From contig JANNNB010000292.1 of assembly GCA_031398325.1 (NCBI GenBank), positions 1 through 34,094 on the forward strand: a DNA stretch of 34,094 bases. The letters run 5' to 3'. Source of the DNA: Sva-07 sp031398325. GTDB lineage: Bacteria > Actinomycetota > Acidimicrobiia > Acidimicrobiales > Ilumatobacteraceae. This document shows, piece after piece, positions 24,725-32,557 of the stretch. Position 1 is the stretch's first letter; every line of letters starts with the position of its first letter. The notes under the pieces are model-generated. The model searched no databases. It was not told the DNA's origin and saw only the letters and a program-made list of their open reading frames with translations. A program made the position numbers and the translations under genes.

Positions 24725-25387
24725 TCAGAACGGTCGGTCGTCGGGGGGCAGGGTGCTCGGCCCGACGTGGGCGTCGAGCCAGCCACACACGTCCGATACA
24801 TCGGACCACGACTGCCGGATGCGAGCGGGCACGGTTCCACCGTGGATCCATTTCGGCGCACCGAACTCCTTGACGGCGATCAAGCCCTTGCGCCGCAAGA
24901 GCCCGATGCGCGGGTGGTCCTTCGAGTATCCACGCGGCGCTGACTTGAGCTCGTCGATCGCCCCGATCTGATAGCCGCGCTTCGTCGCGTCCGCGGCGAG
25001 GCGGGCGATTTCGGCTCCGGTTGCATCAGCATCGACGGCGGCACGGAAGCGGGCGAGTTGATCGCTCGCCATCGCGTAGTAGCCGGCGCCGGCCATCAGG
25101 CCGGTCGAGGAGAACTGCACGTAGAAGCCCGCCCCTCCCTCGGACTCGCCATACGCGCCCTGCTGGGTCTTGTACGGGGGCTTGTTCTTCGAGAACCGAA
25201 GGTCGTTGTGCGGCCGGAACAGGTGGAACGGCCCGAAGTCGGTGAGCTCCCCCGTCAACTCGATCATCGGCTGCTTGACCGACGCGTCGTACCGTCGCTT
25301 GTTCGCCTGCCAGAACGCACGCGAGTTGTCGGCCTCGAGTTGCTCGTAGAACGCGATGCCGTCGGTCGGGAAGCCGCTGAACGCCAC
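24725..25387 (-). CDS. DUF2461 family protein
   Basis: This 220-residue protein of the DUF2461/TIGR02453 family is found in many bacteria and some fungi, with no established biochemical role. Family features are visible: FPTDGIAFYEQLEADNSRAF followed by WQANKRRYDASVKQPM at the N terminus, LFRPHNDLRFSKNKPPYKTQ in the centre, and GFYVQFSSTGLMAGAGYYAM. KSAPRGYSKDHPRIGLLRRKG and VKEFGAPKWIHGG lie near the C terminus. The length is typical. There is no signal peptide or membrane segment. The start ATG lies 71 bases from the divergent ATPase gene, so the two could share a regulatory region. Downstream of its stop are the two 44-nt palindromes. Confidence 0.9.
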   Translation of the reverse strand: MAFSGFPTDGIAFYEQLEADNSRAFWQANKRRYDASVKQPMIELTGELTDFGPFHLFRPHNDLRFSKNKPPYKTQQGAYGESEGGAGFYVQFSSTGLMAGAGYYAMASDQLARFRAAVDADATGAEIARLAADATKRGYQIGAIDELKSAPRGYSKDHPRIGLLRRKGLIAVKEFGAPKWIHGGTVPARIRQSWSDVSDVCGWLDAHVGPSTLPPDDRPF

Positions 25388-25458
25388 GGGTCTTCACCGT
25401 AACCAACACGATCCGACCCGGGGGACGTCGCAGATCTCGGACTCGGTACTCTCCAGGC

Positions 25459-27945
25459 ATGGCTGACCTGCTGCTCGGTGGAGCGATCGATCCGGCGACG
25501 CACGAACGGATCGACCCGACCGCTGCGGGTCATCTCACGCTCGCCACCGATGGCTTCACGACGCATGGCGTGATCGTCGGGATGACCGGATCGGGCAAGA
25601 CCGGGCTCGGGGTCGTCCTGATCGAGGAGGTGCTGCGGTCCGGGGTGCCGGTGATCGCCATCGACCCGAAGGGCGACCTCACCAACCTGCGCCTGATGTT
25701 CCCCGACCTCGCGCCAGCCGACTTCCGACCGTGGATCGACGAATCGCAGGCCAAGAACGCCGGCCAGTCCCCTGACGAGTTCGCCGCCGCCCAGGCAACC
25801 CTGTGGACCGAGGGACTCGGCAAATGGGGTGTCACGGGAGCCGACATCGGCTCGTTGGTCACCGCGACCGACGTCACGGTGTACACGCCCGGCTCGACCT
25901 CCGGCATGCCCGTGAATCTCGTCGGGTCGCTCCAGGTTCCCGCCGACATGTCCGACGCGGAGACCGTCGCGGACGAGATCAACGGCTACGTCTCCGGATT
26001 GCTCGGCCTCGTCGGCATCGCGGCTGACCCGCTGTCGAGCCGCGAGCACATCTTGTTGTCGAACCTGATCCACCATTCGTGGGAACTCGGCCAACCGCTC
26101 GACCTACCGGCGCTCGTCGGGCAGGTCGCCACTCCCCCGATCCGCAAGCTCGGTGTGTTCGAGCTCGACCAGTTCTTCCCCGAGAAGGACCGGATGGCGC
26201 TGGCGATGAAGCTCAACGGCCTCCTGGCGTCGCCGTCGTTCGCCGCGTGGGCCGAAGGCGGTCCGCTCGACATCGCGTCGATGCTGTTCGCCCCCGACGG
26301 CTCCGCTCGCTGTGCGGTGATCACGATCGCCCACCTGTCCGACGAGGAGCGCCAGTTCGTCACCACACTCGTGCTGTCGAAGCTCGTCACGTGGATGCGC
26401 CAGCAGAGCGGCACCACCGACCTGCGGGCGATGCTCTACATGGACGAAGTGGCCGGATACCTTCCGCCCACCGCCAACCCACCGACGAAGCAGCCGATCA
26501 TGCTGCTGATGAAGCAGGCACGAGCGTTCGGCCTCGGGGTGGTGCTCTCGACCCAGAACCCGGTCGACATCGACTACAAGGCGATCTCGAACGCGGGGAC
26601 GTGGATGATCGGCCGGTTGCAGACCGATCGCGACAAGGCCCGCCTGCTCGACGGCATGACGAGTGCGTCCGGCGGCGCCGATGTTGCGGCGATCGATGCG
26701 ACGATCACCGGGCTCGGGAAGCGGGAGTTCGTTCTGCGTCGTGCGGGTAAGGACACCCCGGAGGTGTTCACGACCCGGTGGGCGATGTCGTACCTGCGTG
26801 GGCCGATGACACGCGACCAGATCTCCCAGATCACCGTCCGCCCGGAACCCGCGGCGGTCGTGCCCGCCACGACCGCGACAGGTTCGGCTCCCCCGCCTCC
26901 ACTACCTGGCCCCGTGGGGACACCGCTCCCGCCGCCACCGCCACCGGGAGCAGCGCCGTCACCGCCAGCGCCGTCGAACGTCGCCTCGCCCAGCACCGGC
27001 ACGCCGGTCATGCCTGCGGTGGCGAGTGGCATCGCGGTGCGGTTCGTCGACATCGCCGCTCCGTGGTTGCCGGCGGTGGGAGGCGATTCCACCGGCACCA
27101 CCCGGTCAGCGGCGATCATCGCCCGGGTCGCGCTCCGATACGACGAGACGAAGGCCGATCTGATCCACGACGACGAGTTCGAGGCGGTCATCCATCCACT
27201 GACCGAGCAATTCGACGCGACGACCCTGATCCCGGTCGACTACGACGACCGAGATCTCCTGGTCGACGCGCCAGCCGGGGTCGTGTTCGAACTCCCGGCG
27301 GCCCCGGTCGCCACCAAGACCTTCTGGGCCGCCGCGGAACGAGACATCCGGGACCAACTCGTGCGGACCCTCACGCTCGACCTGCCGGCGAACGTCGGTC
27401 TGAAGCTGTACGGCCGACCGGGCGAGACGACCGAGCAGTTCGTCGCGCGCAGCCGCGACGTCGCATTCGACAAGGCCAACGCCGAGATCGCCGCACTCCG
27501 AACCAAGTACGAGAGCAAGGTGGCGCGTGCGCTCGAAGAGCGCGAGGCCGCCGATGGGCGCGCCGACGTCCTGCGCGAGGAGGCTGACGGCAAACGCAAC
27601 TCCGAGGTGTTGTCGACCACCGGATCGGTGCTCGGCGGTTTCCTCGGCGGACGGAAGTCGGCCGGCGGTTTGCTCGGTGGCCTGTTCGGCGATGCCAGTA
27701 CGGCGGCACGAAAGCGCGGGAGCACGTCGGCGGCCGACCAGCGTGTCGCTGCAGCGCAGAAGAAGGTGTCACGCCTCGACGGCGAGATCGCCGATCTCGA
27801 AGCGGAGCTCGAAGCCGAGATCGCGGTGATCACCAACAAGTGGGCCACGACCGCCAACACCCTGACGACGCTCAAGGTCGGTCTGGAGAAGACCGACGTG
27901 AAGGTCACGCAGATCTGCCTCGCCTGGATCCCCGTCGCGACCTGA
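25459..27945 (+). CDS. HerA/FtsK-like ATPase with C-terminal coiled coil
   Basis: This 828-residue P-loop ATPase is of the DUF87/HerA type. Walker A is GMTGSGKT at 41-48, followed by VPVIAIDPKGDLTNLRL. Walker B is AMLYMDEVAGYL near 322-333. A sensor-like LSTQNPVDIDYKAISNAGTW and an arginine-containing RLQTDRDKARLL follow. A Pro/Gly/Ser-rich linker spans about 475-520 (PPPPLPGPVGTPLPPPPPPG). The C-terminal domain (about 530-680) is followed by a charged coiled coil (RTKYESKVARALEEREAADG), a glycine-rich GSVLGGFLGG...GGLLGGLFG motif near 715-740, a second coiled coil and a final beta strand. Archaeal HerA acts in DNA end resection, but no NurA nuclease is adjacent, so that role cannot be assumed. 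It lies divergent to DUF2461. Confidence 0.83.
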   Translation: MADLLLGGAIDPATHERIDPTAAGHLTLATDGFTTHGVIVGMTGSGKTGLGVVLIEEVLRSGVPVIAIDPKGDLTNLRLMFPDLAPADFRPWIDESQAKNAGQSPDEFAAAQATLWTEGLGKWGVTGADIGSLVTATDVTVYTPGSTSGMPVNLVGSLQVPADMSDAETVADEINGYVSGLLGLVGIAADPLSSREHILLSNLIHHSWELGQPLDLPALVGQVATPPIRKLGVFELDQFFPEKDRMALAMKLNGLLASPSFAAWAEGGPLDIASMLFAPDGSARCAVITIAHLSDEERQFVTTLVLSKLVTWMRQQSGTTDLRAMLYMDEVAGYLPPTANPPTKQPIMLLMKQARAFGLGVVLSTQNPVDIDYKAISNAGTWMIGRLQTDRDKARLLDGMTSASGGADVAAIDATITGLGKREFVLRRAGKDTPEVFTTRWAMSYLRGPMTRDQISQITVRPEPAAVVPATTATGSAPPPPLPGPVGTPLPPPPPPGAAPSPPAPSNVASPSTGTPVMPAVASGIAVRFVDIAAPWLPAVGGDSTGTTRSAAIIARVALRYDETKADLIHDDEFEAVIHPLTEQFDATTLIPVDYDDRDLLVDAPAGVVFELPAAPVATKTFWAAAERDIRDQLVRTLTLDLPANVGLKLYGRPGETTEQFVARSRDVAFDKANAEIAALRTKYESKVARALEEREAADGRADVLREEADGKRNSEVLSTTGSVLGGFLGGRKSAGGLLGGLFGDASTAARKRGSTSAADQRVAAAQKKVSRLDGEIADLEAELEAEIAVITNKWATTANTLTTLKVGLEKTDVKVTQICLAWIPVAT

Positions 27946-27950
27946 GCCCC

Positions 27951-27990
27951 AACCCTGTTCGCGCGGGGTCTGTCCCGCGCGAACCGGGTT
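27951..27990. terminator. Strong hairpin between the ATPase gene and the convergent tRNA
   Basis: GTTCGCGCGGG at 27957-27967 and CCCGCGCGAAC at 27974-27984 are perfect 11-base arms around a 6-base loop. After one mismatch (27956/27985) they are extended by AACCC and GGGTT. It starts five bases after the ATPase stop and ends six bases before the 3' end of the tRNA gene, so it can serve both. There is no T-tract on either side. Confidence 0.75.
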
Positions 27991-27996
27991 GCGAGG

Positions 27997-28070
27997 TGCC
28001 GACGGAGAGACTCGAACTCTCACTGACGGCGACCTAAACGCCGTGCCTCTGCCAATTGGGCTACGTCGGC
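27997..28070 (-). tRNA. tRNA with UAG anticodon (leucine by anticodon) and short variable loop
   Basis: The minus strand folds into a full 74-nt cloverleaf. The acceptor GCCGACG pairs with CGTCGGC, with discriminator A. The D arm is GCCCAATTGGCAGAGGC. The anticodon stem CGGCG/CGCCG is fully paired with loop TTTAGGT, anticodon TAG, G37. The variable loop is only five bases (TCAGT). The T stem GAGAG/CTCTC carries loop TTCGAGT. CCA is not encoded. Anticodon UAG reads leucine CUA and perhaps other CUN codons, but bacterial tRNA-Leu normally has a long class II variable arm. The structure is too regular for a pseudogene. The isotype is therefore open: a class-I-shaped leucine tRNA or one charged differently. 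Confidence 0.88.
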
Positions 28071-28096
28071 GTGGGGTGCGAGCACGCGCCGGCTCG

Positions 28097-28125
28097 ATTG
28101 TACGGGGGTGTTGCCGAGGTGGACA
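28097..28125 (-). promoter_or_regulatory. Candidate tRNA promoter
   Basis: On the minus strand TACAAT (28102-28097) is a good -10 box, 26 bases before the tRNA 5' end. A 17-base spacer leads to TGTCCA (28125-28120), a poor -35 match. The spacing is suitable for a short tRNA leader. The site lies upstream of the divergent EEP gene start, so the two transcription units would begin within this stretch. Confidence 0.4.
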
Positions 28126-28154
28126 CGTACCCTGCTGCGGTGCGTTCAGGCGGG

Positions 28155-29093
28155 ATGCGAATTGCCGAGATGGTGGGCTGGCTCGCGGTCGCCGTGGCCG
28201 GGCTGGTGATGCTCACGCAGGCGGTCGGCTGGGCGGGATTCCGCACTGCGGCCGTCGTCCAGTCGTTCACGCCGTACATGGCACTCGCCATGGCGCCCCT
28301 CGCCGTCGCCGCGCTCGCTTCGGGGCGTGTCTGGATCGCGTTCACGGCGGCCGTCATCGGGATCGGGGGGATGGTGCTCGCTTGGCCGATCGTCTTCGTC
28401 GCCGACCAGCCGGCAGCGGTCGAGGGCGCGACGGGAACCAGGATCGCCGCGGTAAATCTGCTGTACACGAACGAGCGGATCGACGACGTGGCACGCGATC
28501 TCGCCAGCCGTGACCTCGACGTGATCGTGTTCAGCGAGTACACCGCCGAGCACCAGCGCGTGTTGCGGTCGAGCGAACTGTCCGACGAGTTCGAGTTCCA
28601 GATCGATCGGGCCGGCCTGTACGCAGGCGGCACCGCTGTCTGGAGCCGGTCACCCGTGCGCGTCGACGAGCACCCCGACACGGTCAACTACAGCCTCGAT
28701 CTGACCATCGACCGCGCCGACGGACCGATCCGTCTGATCGCACTCCATACCCCGACCCCGGTCCACGACTTCGATGCCTGGCTCCACGATCTCGAACTGG
28801 CCGGCAACCTCGGCCGCACCGGCGACACGCCGACGGCGATCGTCGGTGACTTCAACGCGTCGTTCTGGCATCCCGCTTTCCGCGAGCTGCTCGACGACGG
28901 ATACACCGACGCCCACATCGCCAACGGTCGGGGATTCTCGGTGTCCTGGCCGACGGGCCGGACGTTGCCACCGTTCGTCCGTCTCGACCACGCGCTCACC
29001 ACCGACGGGCTCGTCGCCACGAGCGTCAACGACTTCGCGGTTCCCGGGAGCGATCACCGTGGATTCGTCGTCAGCGTTGCGCCAGCGCGTTGA
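28155..29093 (+). CDS. Membrane-anchored endonuclease/exonuclease/phosphatase family protein
   Basis: This 312-residue protein from the ATG at 28155 (MRIAEMVGWLAVAVAGLVML) has AGGCGGG just upstream. The frame is open further back to 28056, but that would start inside the tRNA; a GTG at 28140 is possible. Three hydrophobic segments lie at about 7-25, 40-56 and 60-82. An EEP domain follows with its metal and catalytic residues: NLLYTN near 101, Glu128 in DVIVFSEYT, His198 in LIALHTPTP, Asp232/Asn234 in VGDFNAS, RLDHAL near 276, and Asp300/His301 in PGSDHRGFVV. The catalytic domain should face outside. Substrates in this family range from DNA to sphingomyelin and phosphoinositides and cannot be named. 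Its last 23 bases overlap rdgB on the opposite strand. Confidence 0.85.
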   Translation: MRIAEMVGWLAVAVAGLVMLTQAVGWAGFRTAAVVQSFTPYMALAMAPLAVAALASGRVWIAFTAAVIGIGGMVLAWPIVFVADQPAAVEGATGTRIAAVNLLYTNERIDDVARDLASRDLDVIVFSEYTAEHQRVLRSSELSDEFEFQIDRAGLYAGGTAVWSRSPVRVDEHPDTVNYSLDLTIDRADGPIRLIALHTPTPVHDFDAWLHDLELAGNLGRTGDTPTAIVGDFNASFWHPAFRELLDDGYTDAHIANGRGFSVSWPTGRTLPPFVRLDHALTTDGLVATSVNDFAVPGSDHRGFVVSVAPAR

Positions 29094-29649
29094 GCAGTCC
29101 CCGGAACGCCCGTCCCCGGTGTGACAACGCGTTCTTCTCGACGTGGTCCATCTCGGCGAACGTACGACCGTCGCCGTCGGCGGGCACGAAGATCGCGTCG
29201 TAGCCGAAGCCGACCGAACCACGCTCTTCGGTGGCGATCGTCCCCGCACAGACACCTTCGAACGCGAGCTCGGATCCGTCGGGCCAGGCGATCATGGCGA
29301 CGGTCTTGAACGCAGCGGAACGGTCGACGACCCCGTCGAGCTCGGCCAGCATCTTGGTCCGGTTGTCGGCGTAGCTACACCCTTCGCCGGCGTACCGGGC
29401 GGTGTACACCCCAGGGGCGCCGCCGAGCGCGTCGACCTCCAGCCCGGTGTCGTCAGCGATCGCCGGCAGGCCGGTGGCCCGCATGATCGCGACAGCCTTG
29501 AGACGAGCGTTGCCGATCAAGGTGTCGGCATCCTCGACGACATCGGGCACGTGGTCCGGGCGTGGCAGCAACTCGACCTCACCCGCGAGCAGACGCTGGA
29601 TCTCGGCGACCTTGTCCGGGTTGGCCGAGGCACAGACGACCCTCATCAT
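29071..29649 (-). CDS. rdgB: XTP/dITP diphosphatase (RdgB/HAM1 family)
   Basis: RdgB hydrolyses deaminated purine triphosphates (dITP, XTP) to monophosphates and keeps them out of DNA and RNA. The 192-residue protein has the family signatures: VCASANPDKVAEIQRLL at the N terminus, VEDADTLIGNARLKA, ADDTGLEVDALGGAPGVYTA with ARYAG, VCAGTIATEERGSVGFGYDA and FAEMDHVEKNALSHRGRA. Two ATGs in a row (29649, 29646) make the exact start ambiguous by one codon. It follows rph after 10 bases. The order rph-rdgB is conserved in actinobacteria (Rv1340-Rv1341 in M. tuberculosis, from memory). Its 3' end overlaps the convergent EEP gene. Confidence 0.96.
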   Translation of the reverse strand: MMRVVCASANPDKVAEIQRLLAGEVELLPRPDHVPDVVEDADTLIGNARLKAVAIMRATGLPAIADDTGLEVDALGGAPGVYTARYAGEGCSYADNRTKMLAELDGVVDRSAAFKTVAMIAWPDGSELAFEGVCAGTIATEERGSVGFGYDAIFVPADGDGRTFAEMDHVEKNALSHRGRAFRGLLNALAQR

Positions 29650-29659
29650 CGTGCAGGGA

Positions 29660-30418
29660 TCATCGGGCCGGGCGCGCCGGCGGCGGCTCCGCGATCAGCT
29701 CCGCCTGCAGCATTCCGATCTCGGTCAATCCACCCTCGGCGAGCGCGAGCAGCGCGTCGAGCTGCGCCCGGCTGAACGCCACACCTTCGGCGGTGCCCTG
29801 GACCTCGACGTACTGCGCTTCGCCGCCGGTCATCGGCTGCAACATCACCACGTTCATGTCGACCTCGGCCCGGCTGTCCTCGACGTAGGGAAGGTCCAGC
29901 ACCGGTGTGCCGTCGACGATGCCGACGCTGATCGCCGAACAGAACGAATGCAGCGGGTTGGCGGCGATGCCGCCGCGCTGCACCACTCGTTCGAGCGCGT
30001 CGTGCAGGGCGAGGAACCCTCCACAAATGCTGGCCGTGCGGGTGCCGCCGTCGGCCTGCAGCACGTCACAGTCGACGATCACCTGGCGCTCGCCGAGCGC
30101 CGTCATGTCGCACGCGGCGCGTAGCGACCGGCCGATCAGCCGTTGGATCTCGACCGTCCGCCCACTCTGCTTGCCTTTGGCCGCCTCGCGGTCGATGCGC
30201 TCGGGTGAGGCACCCGGCAGCATCGAGTACTCGGCGGTGACCCAGCCCTTGCCGCTCCCTCGCATCCATCTCGGGACGTCTTCGTCGATGCTCGCCGTGC
30301 ACAGCACTCGGGTCTTGCCGAACGTGACGAGCACCGAGCCGTCGGCCATCTCGGTGTAGTCGCGCTCGAACGAGATCGGGCGTAGTTCGTCGGCGGCGCG
30401 GCCGTCAGGGCGTGGCAT
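29660..30418 (-). CDS. rph: Ribonuclease PH
   Basis: RNase PH is a phosphorolytic 3' exonuclease that trims tRNA precursors; CCA-less tRNA genes such as the one in this window need 3' maturation. The ATG at 30418 (MPRPDGRAADELRPISF) has GGAG eight bases upstream; the longer frame into the repeat at 30451-30481 is rejected. The 252 residues show GSVLVTFGKTRVLCTASID, GWVTAEYSMLPGAS and GRTVEIQRLIGRSLRAA. The phosphate and metal region is DCDVLQADGGTRTASICG, then ISVGIVDGTPVLDLPYVED with AEVDMNVVM. The C terminus is EVQGTAEGVAFSRAQLDALL. The length is standard. Confidence 0.97.
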   Translation of the reverse strand: MPRPDGRAADELRPISFERDYTEMADGSVLVTFGKTRVLCTASIDEDVPRWMRGSGKGWVTAEYSMLPGASPERIDREAAKGKQSGRTVEIQRLIGRSLRAACDMTALGERQVIVDCDVLQADGGTRTASICGGFLALHDALERVVQRGGIAANPLHSFCSAISVGIVDGTPVLDLPYVEDSRAEVDMNVVMLQPMTGGEAQYVEVQGTAEGVAFSRAQLDALLALAEGGLTEIGMLQAELIAEPPPARPAR

Positions 30419-30450
30419 GGTGGTCTCCAGCTGGAAGTGGTTCGGATTGC

Positions 30451-30481
30451 GGATGATGGTCAGGATGATGGTCAGGATGAT
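30451..30481. repeat. 12-bp tandem repeat at the murI stop
   Basis: The unit GGATGATGGTCA occurs at 30451-30462 and 30463-30474, followed by a partial GGATGAT at 30475-30481. The murI stop codon (30472-30474) lies within the second unit, and the rph start is 33 bases further on. Copy-number change would alter murI-rph spacing and possibly the end of MurI. Confidence 0.8.
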
Positions 30482-31290
30482 CGCGCAGGCGCGGGCGGTT
30501 CCCACCGCTCGGTGTGATCGAGTTCGGGACCGAGCAGGTTGCTGCCGAGTTCACGGAACACGTCGACGTCGCCGCTCGAAACGAACCGGTGCGTACCGAC
30601 ACGACCGGTCGATTCGAGGATGCCGAGTGTGCCGAGCCGTTCGCGCACGGCGAACGCGGTCTCGTCTGCCGAGCTGACGAGCGTGACGCCGTGCCCCATC
30701 ACGTCGCTGATCGTCCGGGCAAGGAACGGGTAGTGGGTGCAGCCGAGCAGGAGCGCATCGACGCGGGCTTCGCGGACAGGGGCGAGGAGTCGCTCGGCGA
30801 GGACCATCACCTCGTCGCCGGTCGTCTGGCCCCGTTCGACGAACTCGACGAACCCGGGACACGCGGCGCTGGTCAAGGTCACGGGAACGCCGGTGGCCCC
30901 GATCGCTCGCACGTACGCTCCCGAGGACACCGTTCCGACCGTTCCGATCACGCCGACCCGCCCGGTGACCGTGGTCCGCACCAATGCTCGTGCGCCCGGT
31001 TCCACGACGTCGAGAATTGGAACCGGCAGTTCGAGGCGCAGATCCTCGAGTCCGGCGGCGGTCGCCGTGTTGCACGCAACGACGATCGCCTTTGCGTCAT
31101 AGTCCTTGACCAAGCTCCAGGCGAGCTCACGGGCGTATCGGCGGACGTCGGCGAGTGGCTTCGAACCGTAGGGATATCGACCCGTGTCGCCGATGTACAC
31201 GAGGTCTTCCGACGGCAAGAGGTCGATCAACGCCCGTGCCACGGTGAGGCCACCGAAGCCGGAGTCGAACATCCCGATCGGTCGCTCCAC
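30472..31290 (-). CDS. murI: Glutamate racemase
   Basis: MurI makes D-glutamate for peptidoglycan without a cofactor. The 272-residue protein starts with GTG (MERPIGMFDSGFGG). Asp9 and Ser10 lie in the substrate loop. The two catalytic cysteines are Cys73 in VVACNTATA and Cys184 in LLLGCTHYPF, the latter followed by His186. YIGDTGRYPYGSK and TSAACPGFVEFVE are further family motifs. An in-frame ATG at codon 7 would remove conserved residues' flank but keep Asp9. The order cysM-murI-rph-rdgB is preserved as in Mycobacterium, here with a fasciclin gene inserted between cysM and murI. Confidence 0.96.
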   Translation of the reverse strand: MERPIGMFDSGFGGLTVARALIDLLPSEDLVYIGDTGRYPYGSKPLADVRRYARELAWSLVKDYDAKAIVVACNTATAAGLEDLRLELPVPILDVVEPGARALVRTTVTGRVGVIGTVGTVSSGAYVRAIGATGVPVTLTSAACPGFVEFVERGQTTGDEVMVLAERLLAPVREARVDALLLGCTHYPFLARTISDVMGHGVTLVSSADETAFAVRERLGTLGILESTGRVGTHRFVSSGDVDVFRELGSNLLGPELDHTERWEPPAPARSS

Positions 31291-31332
31291 GACCGGCGAG
31301 CCTATGGCGCCGAGCGGCGCGTGCCTGAACCG

Positions 31333-32505
31333 TCAGTCGGCGACCGGTTGCATGACCCGCCCGATGACGTAGAGGATCCCGTTCTCGGTGGGAGGGGCCT
31401 CGACGAGGATCGGCGCACCGCCGACGGTGGGCGGTGACGCCCCGCTGTCGATCTGCTGGGGCCCGCCGAACATCACCGACACCTCCGACAGCGCCAGCAA
31501 GGCGGCCTCGGGGAAGGCTTCGCCGTCGTGGACGTGCACGAGCAGCAGGTTCTGGAGCAGCTCCGTGTCCATGTCCTCCGGGATGCCGCCGAAGGCCTCG
31601 TCGATCGCGTCGTTCGACGGAGCGAAGAGGGTGAAGGTCGCGTCCGGATCGTCCAAAGCGTCCTGGAGTCCCGCCTGCTCGATCAGCTGCTTCAGCGATG
31701 TCAGATCGTTGTCGCGATTGATCACGTCCCAGAGCGTCTCGCCGGGTTCGGGAATGACATCGGGAATCGTCGTCGTCGTAGTCGTCGGTGGAAGCGTGGT
31801 GGTCGGTGCAGCCGTGGTGGTCGGTGCAGCCGTGGTCGTCGGCGCAGTCGTGGTCTCGGGCACCGCGGTGGTCTGCGGCGCGGCGGTGGTCTCGGGCGCC
31901 ACTGTGGTCTCGGGAAGCAACGTGGTCTCGGGAAGGATCGTGGTCTCGGGAAGCAGCGATGTGGACGTGTCGGAGATCGTGGTGTCGACGATCACTTCGT
32001 CGTCGTTGCCGTCGTCACCGGTGAGGAGCCAGATCAACAGCCAGATCAGCAGCGCTGCGATGAGCACGATCACGACGATCGGTCCCGGCTTCTGATACCA
32101 GGGCTTCTCCGGGTCGCCGTACTCGGGTCCGAGGGGACCACCGGGCCCACCCGGACCGCTCGGGCCTGCCGGGCCGCCCGGGTTGATGACCGCGACCGGT
32201 GGCATCATCGCCGTGGGCTCCCCCGTCGTCGGGACACCGGCAGGTGGCGTCACCGGGAGTTGCGTCGTGGGTGGGACCACGGGGTCCGACGAGGGCGGGA
32301 CCGGAGTCTGCTCTGCGATGAAGATCGGCTCTGGTTCGGGCGTAGGTGCCGGAACGGTCGGCTCGAGCTGCGTCGGCGCGAATGCCGGATCGGCGCTGGT
32401 GGGAGGCTCCGACCAGACGGACGGCTCCCCCGGGGACGCCGGTGGCGGTGAAGGTGGTGTGGAACCTGGCTCCGACGGCGGGACGGGCGTCTCAGAGTCG
32501 CTCAT
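31333..32505 (-). CDS. Membrane-anchored fasciclin-domain protein with Thr-rich stalk
   Basis: This protein of 390 residues starts at the ATG at 32505 (MSDSETPVPPSEPGS); the longer frame into cysM is rejected. Residues 1-140 are Pro/Gly/Ser-rich and have no signal peptide, so they should be cytoplasmic. One membrane helix lies at 142-162 (PIVVIVLIAALLIWLLIWLL). Residues 164-172 are acidic. Residues 185-247 form a Thr/Pro stalk of repeating PETT and APTTTA units. A fasciclin domain (about 257-388) shows FTLFAPSNDAIDEAFGG, LLQNLLLVHVHDGEAF and GILYVIGRVMQPVAD. Fasciclin domains mediate adhesion or surface interactions. It interrupts the otherwise conserved cysM-murI order. GGGAAG precedes the start by nine bases. 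Confidence 0.85.
   Translation of the reverse strand: MSDSETPVPPSEPGSTPPSPPPASPGEPSVWSEPPTSADPAFAPTQLEPTVPAPTPEPEPIFIAEQTPVPPSSDPVVPPTTQLPVTPPAGVPTTGEPTAMMPPVAVINPGGPAGPSGPGGPGGPLGPEYGDPEKPWYQKPGPIVVIVLIAALLIWLLIWLLTGDDGNDDEVIVDTTISDTSTSLLPETTILPETTLLPETTVAPETTAAPQTTAVPETTTAPTTTAAPTTTAAPTTTLPPTTTTTTIPDVIPEPGETLWDVINRDNDLTSLKQLIEQAGLQDALDDPDATFTLFAPSNDAIDEAFGGIPEDMDTELLQNLLLVHVHDGEAFPEAALLALSEVSVMFGGPQQIDSGASPPTVGGAPILVEAPPTENGILYVIGRVMQPVAD
31765..31950 (-). repeat. Degenerate tandem repeats coding the Thr/Pro stalk
   Basis: Short direct repeats, seen on the plus strand as variants of CGTGGTCTCGGGAAG and GTGGTCGGTGCAGCC, encode the PETT/APTTTA units of the fasciclin protein. Adjacent copies such as those near 31800-31830 are almost identical, which suggests recent expansion and likely length variation between strains. 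Confidence 0.75.
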
Positions 32506-32557
32506 CTCCAGAGCTTCCCACGTCAGACGACCGAGGTGTTGGCTCCTCGGGTGCGGT

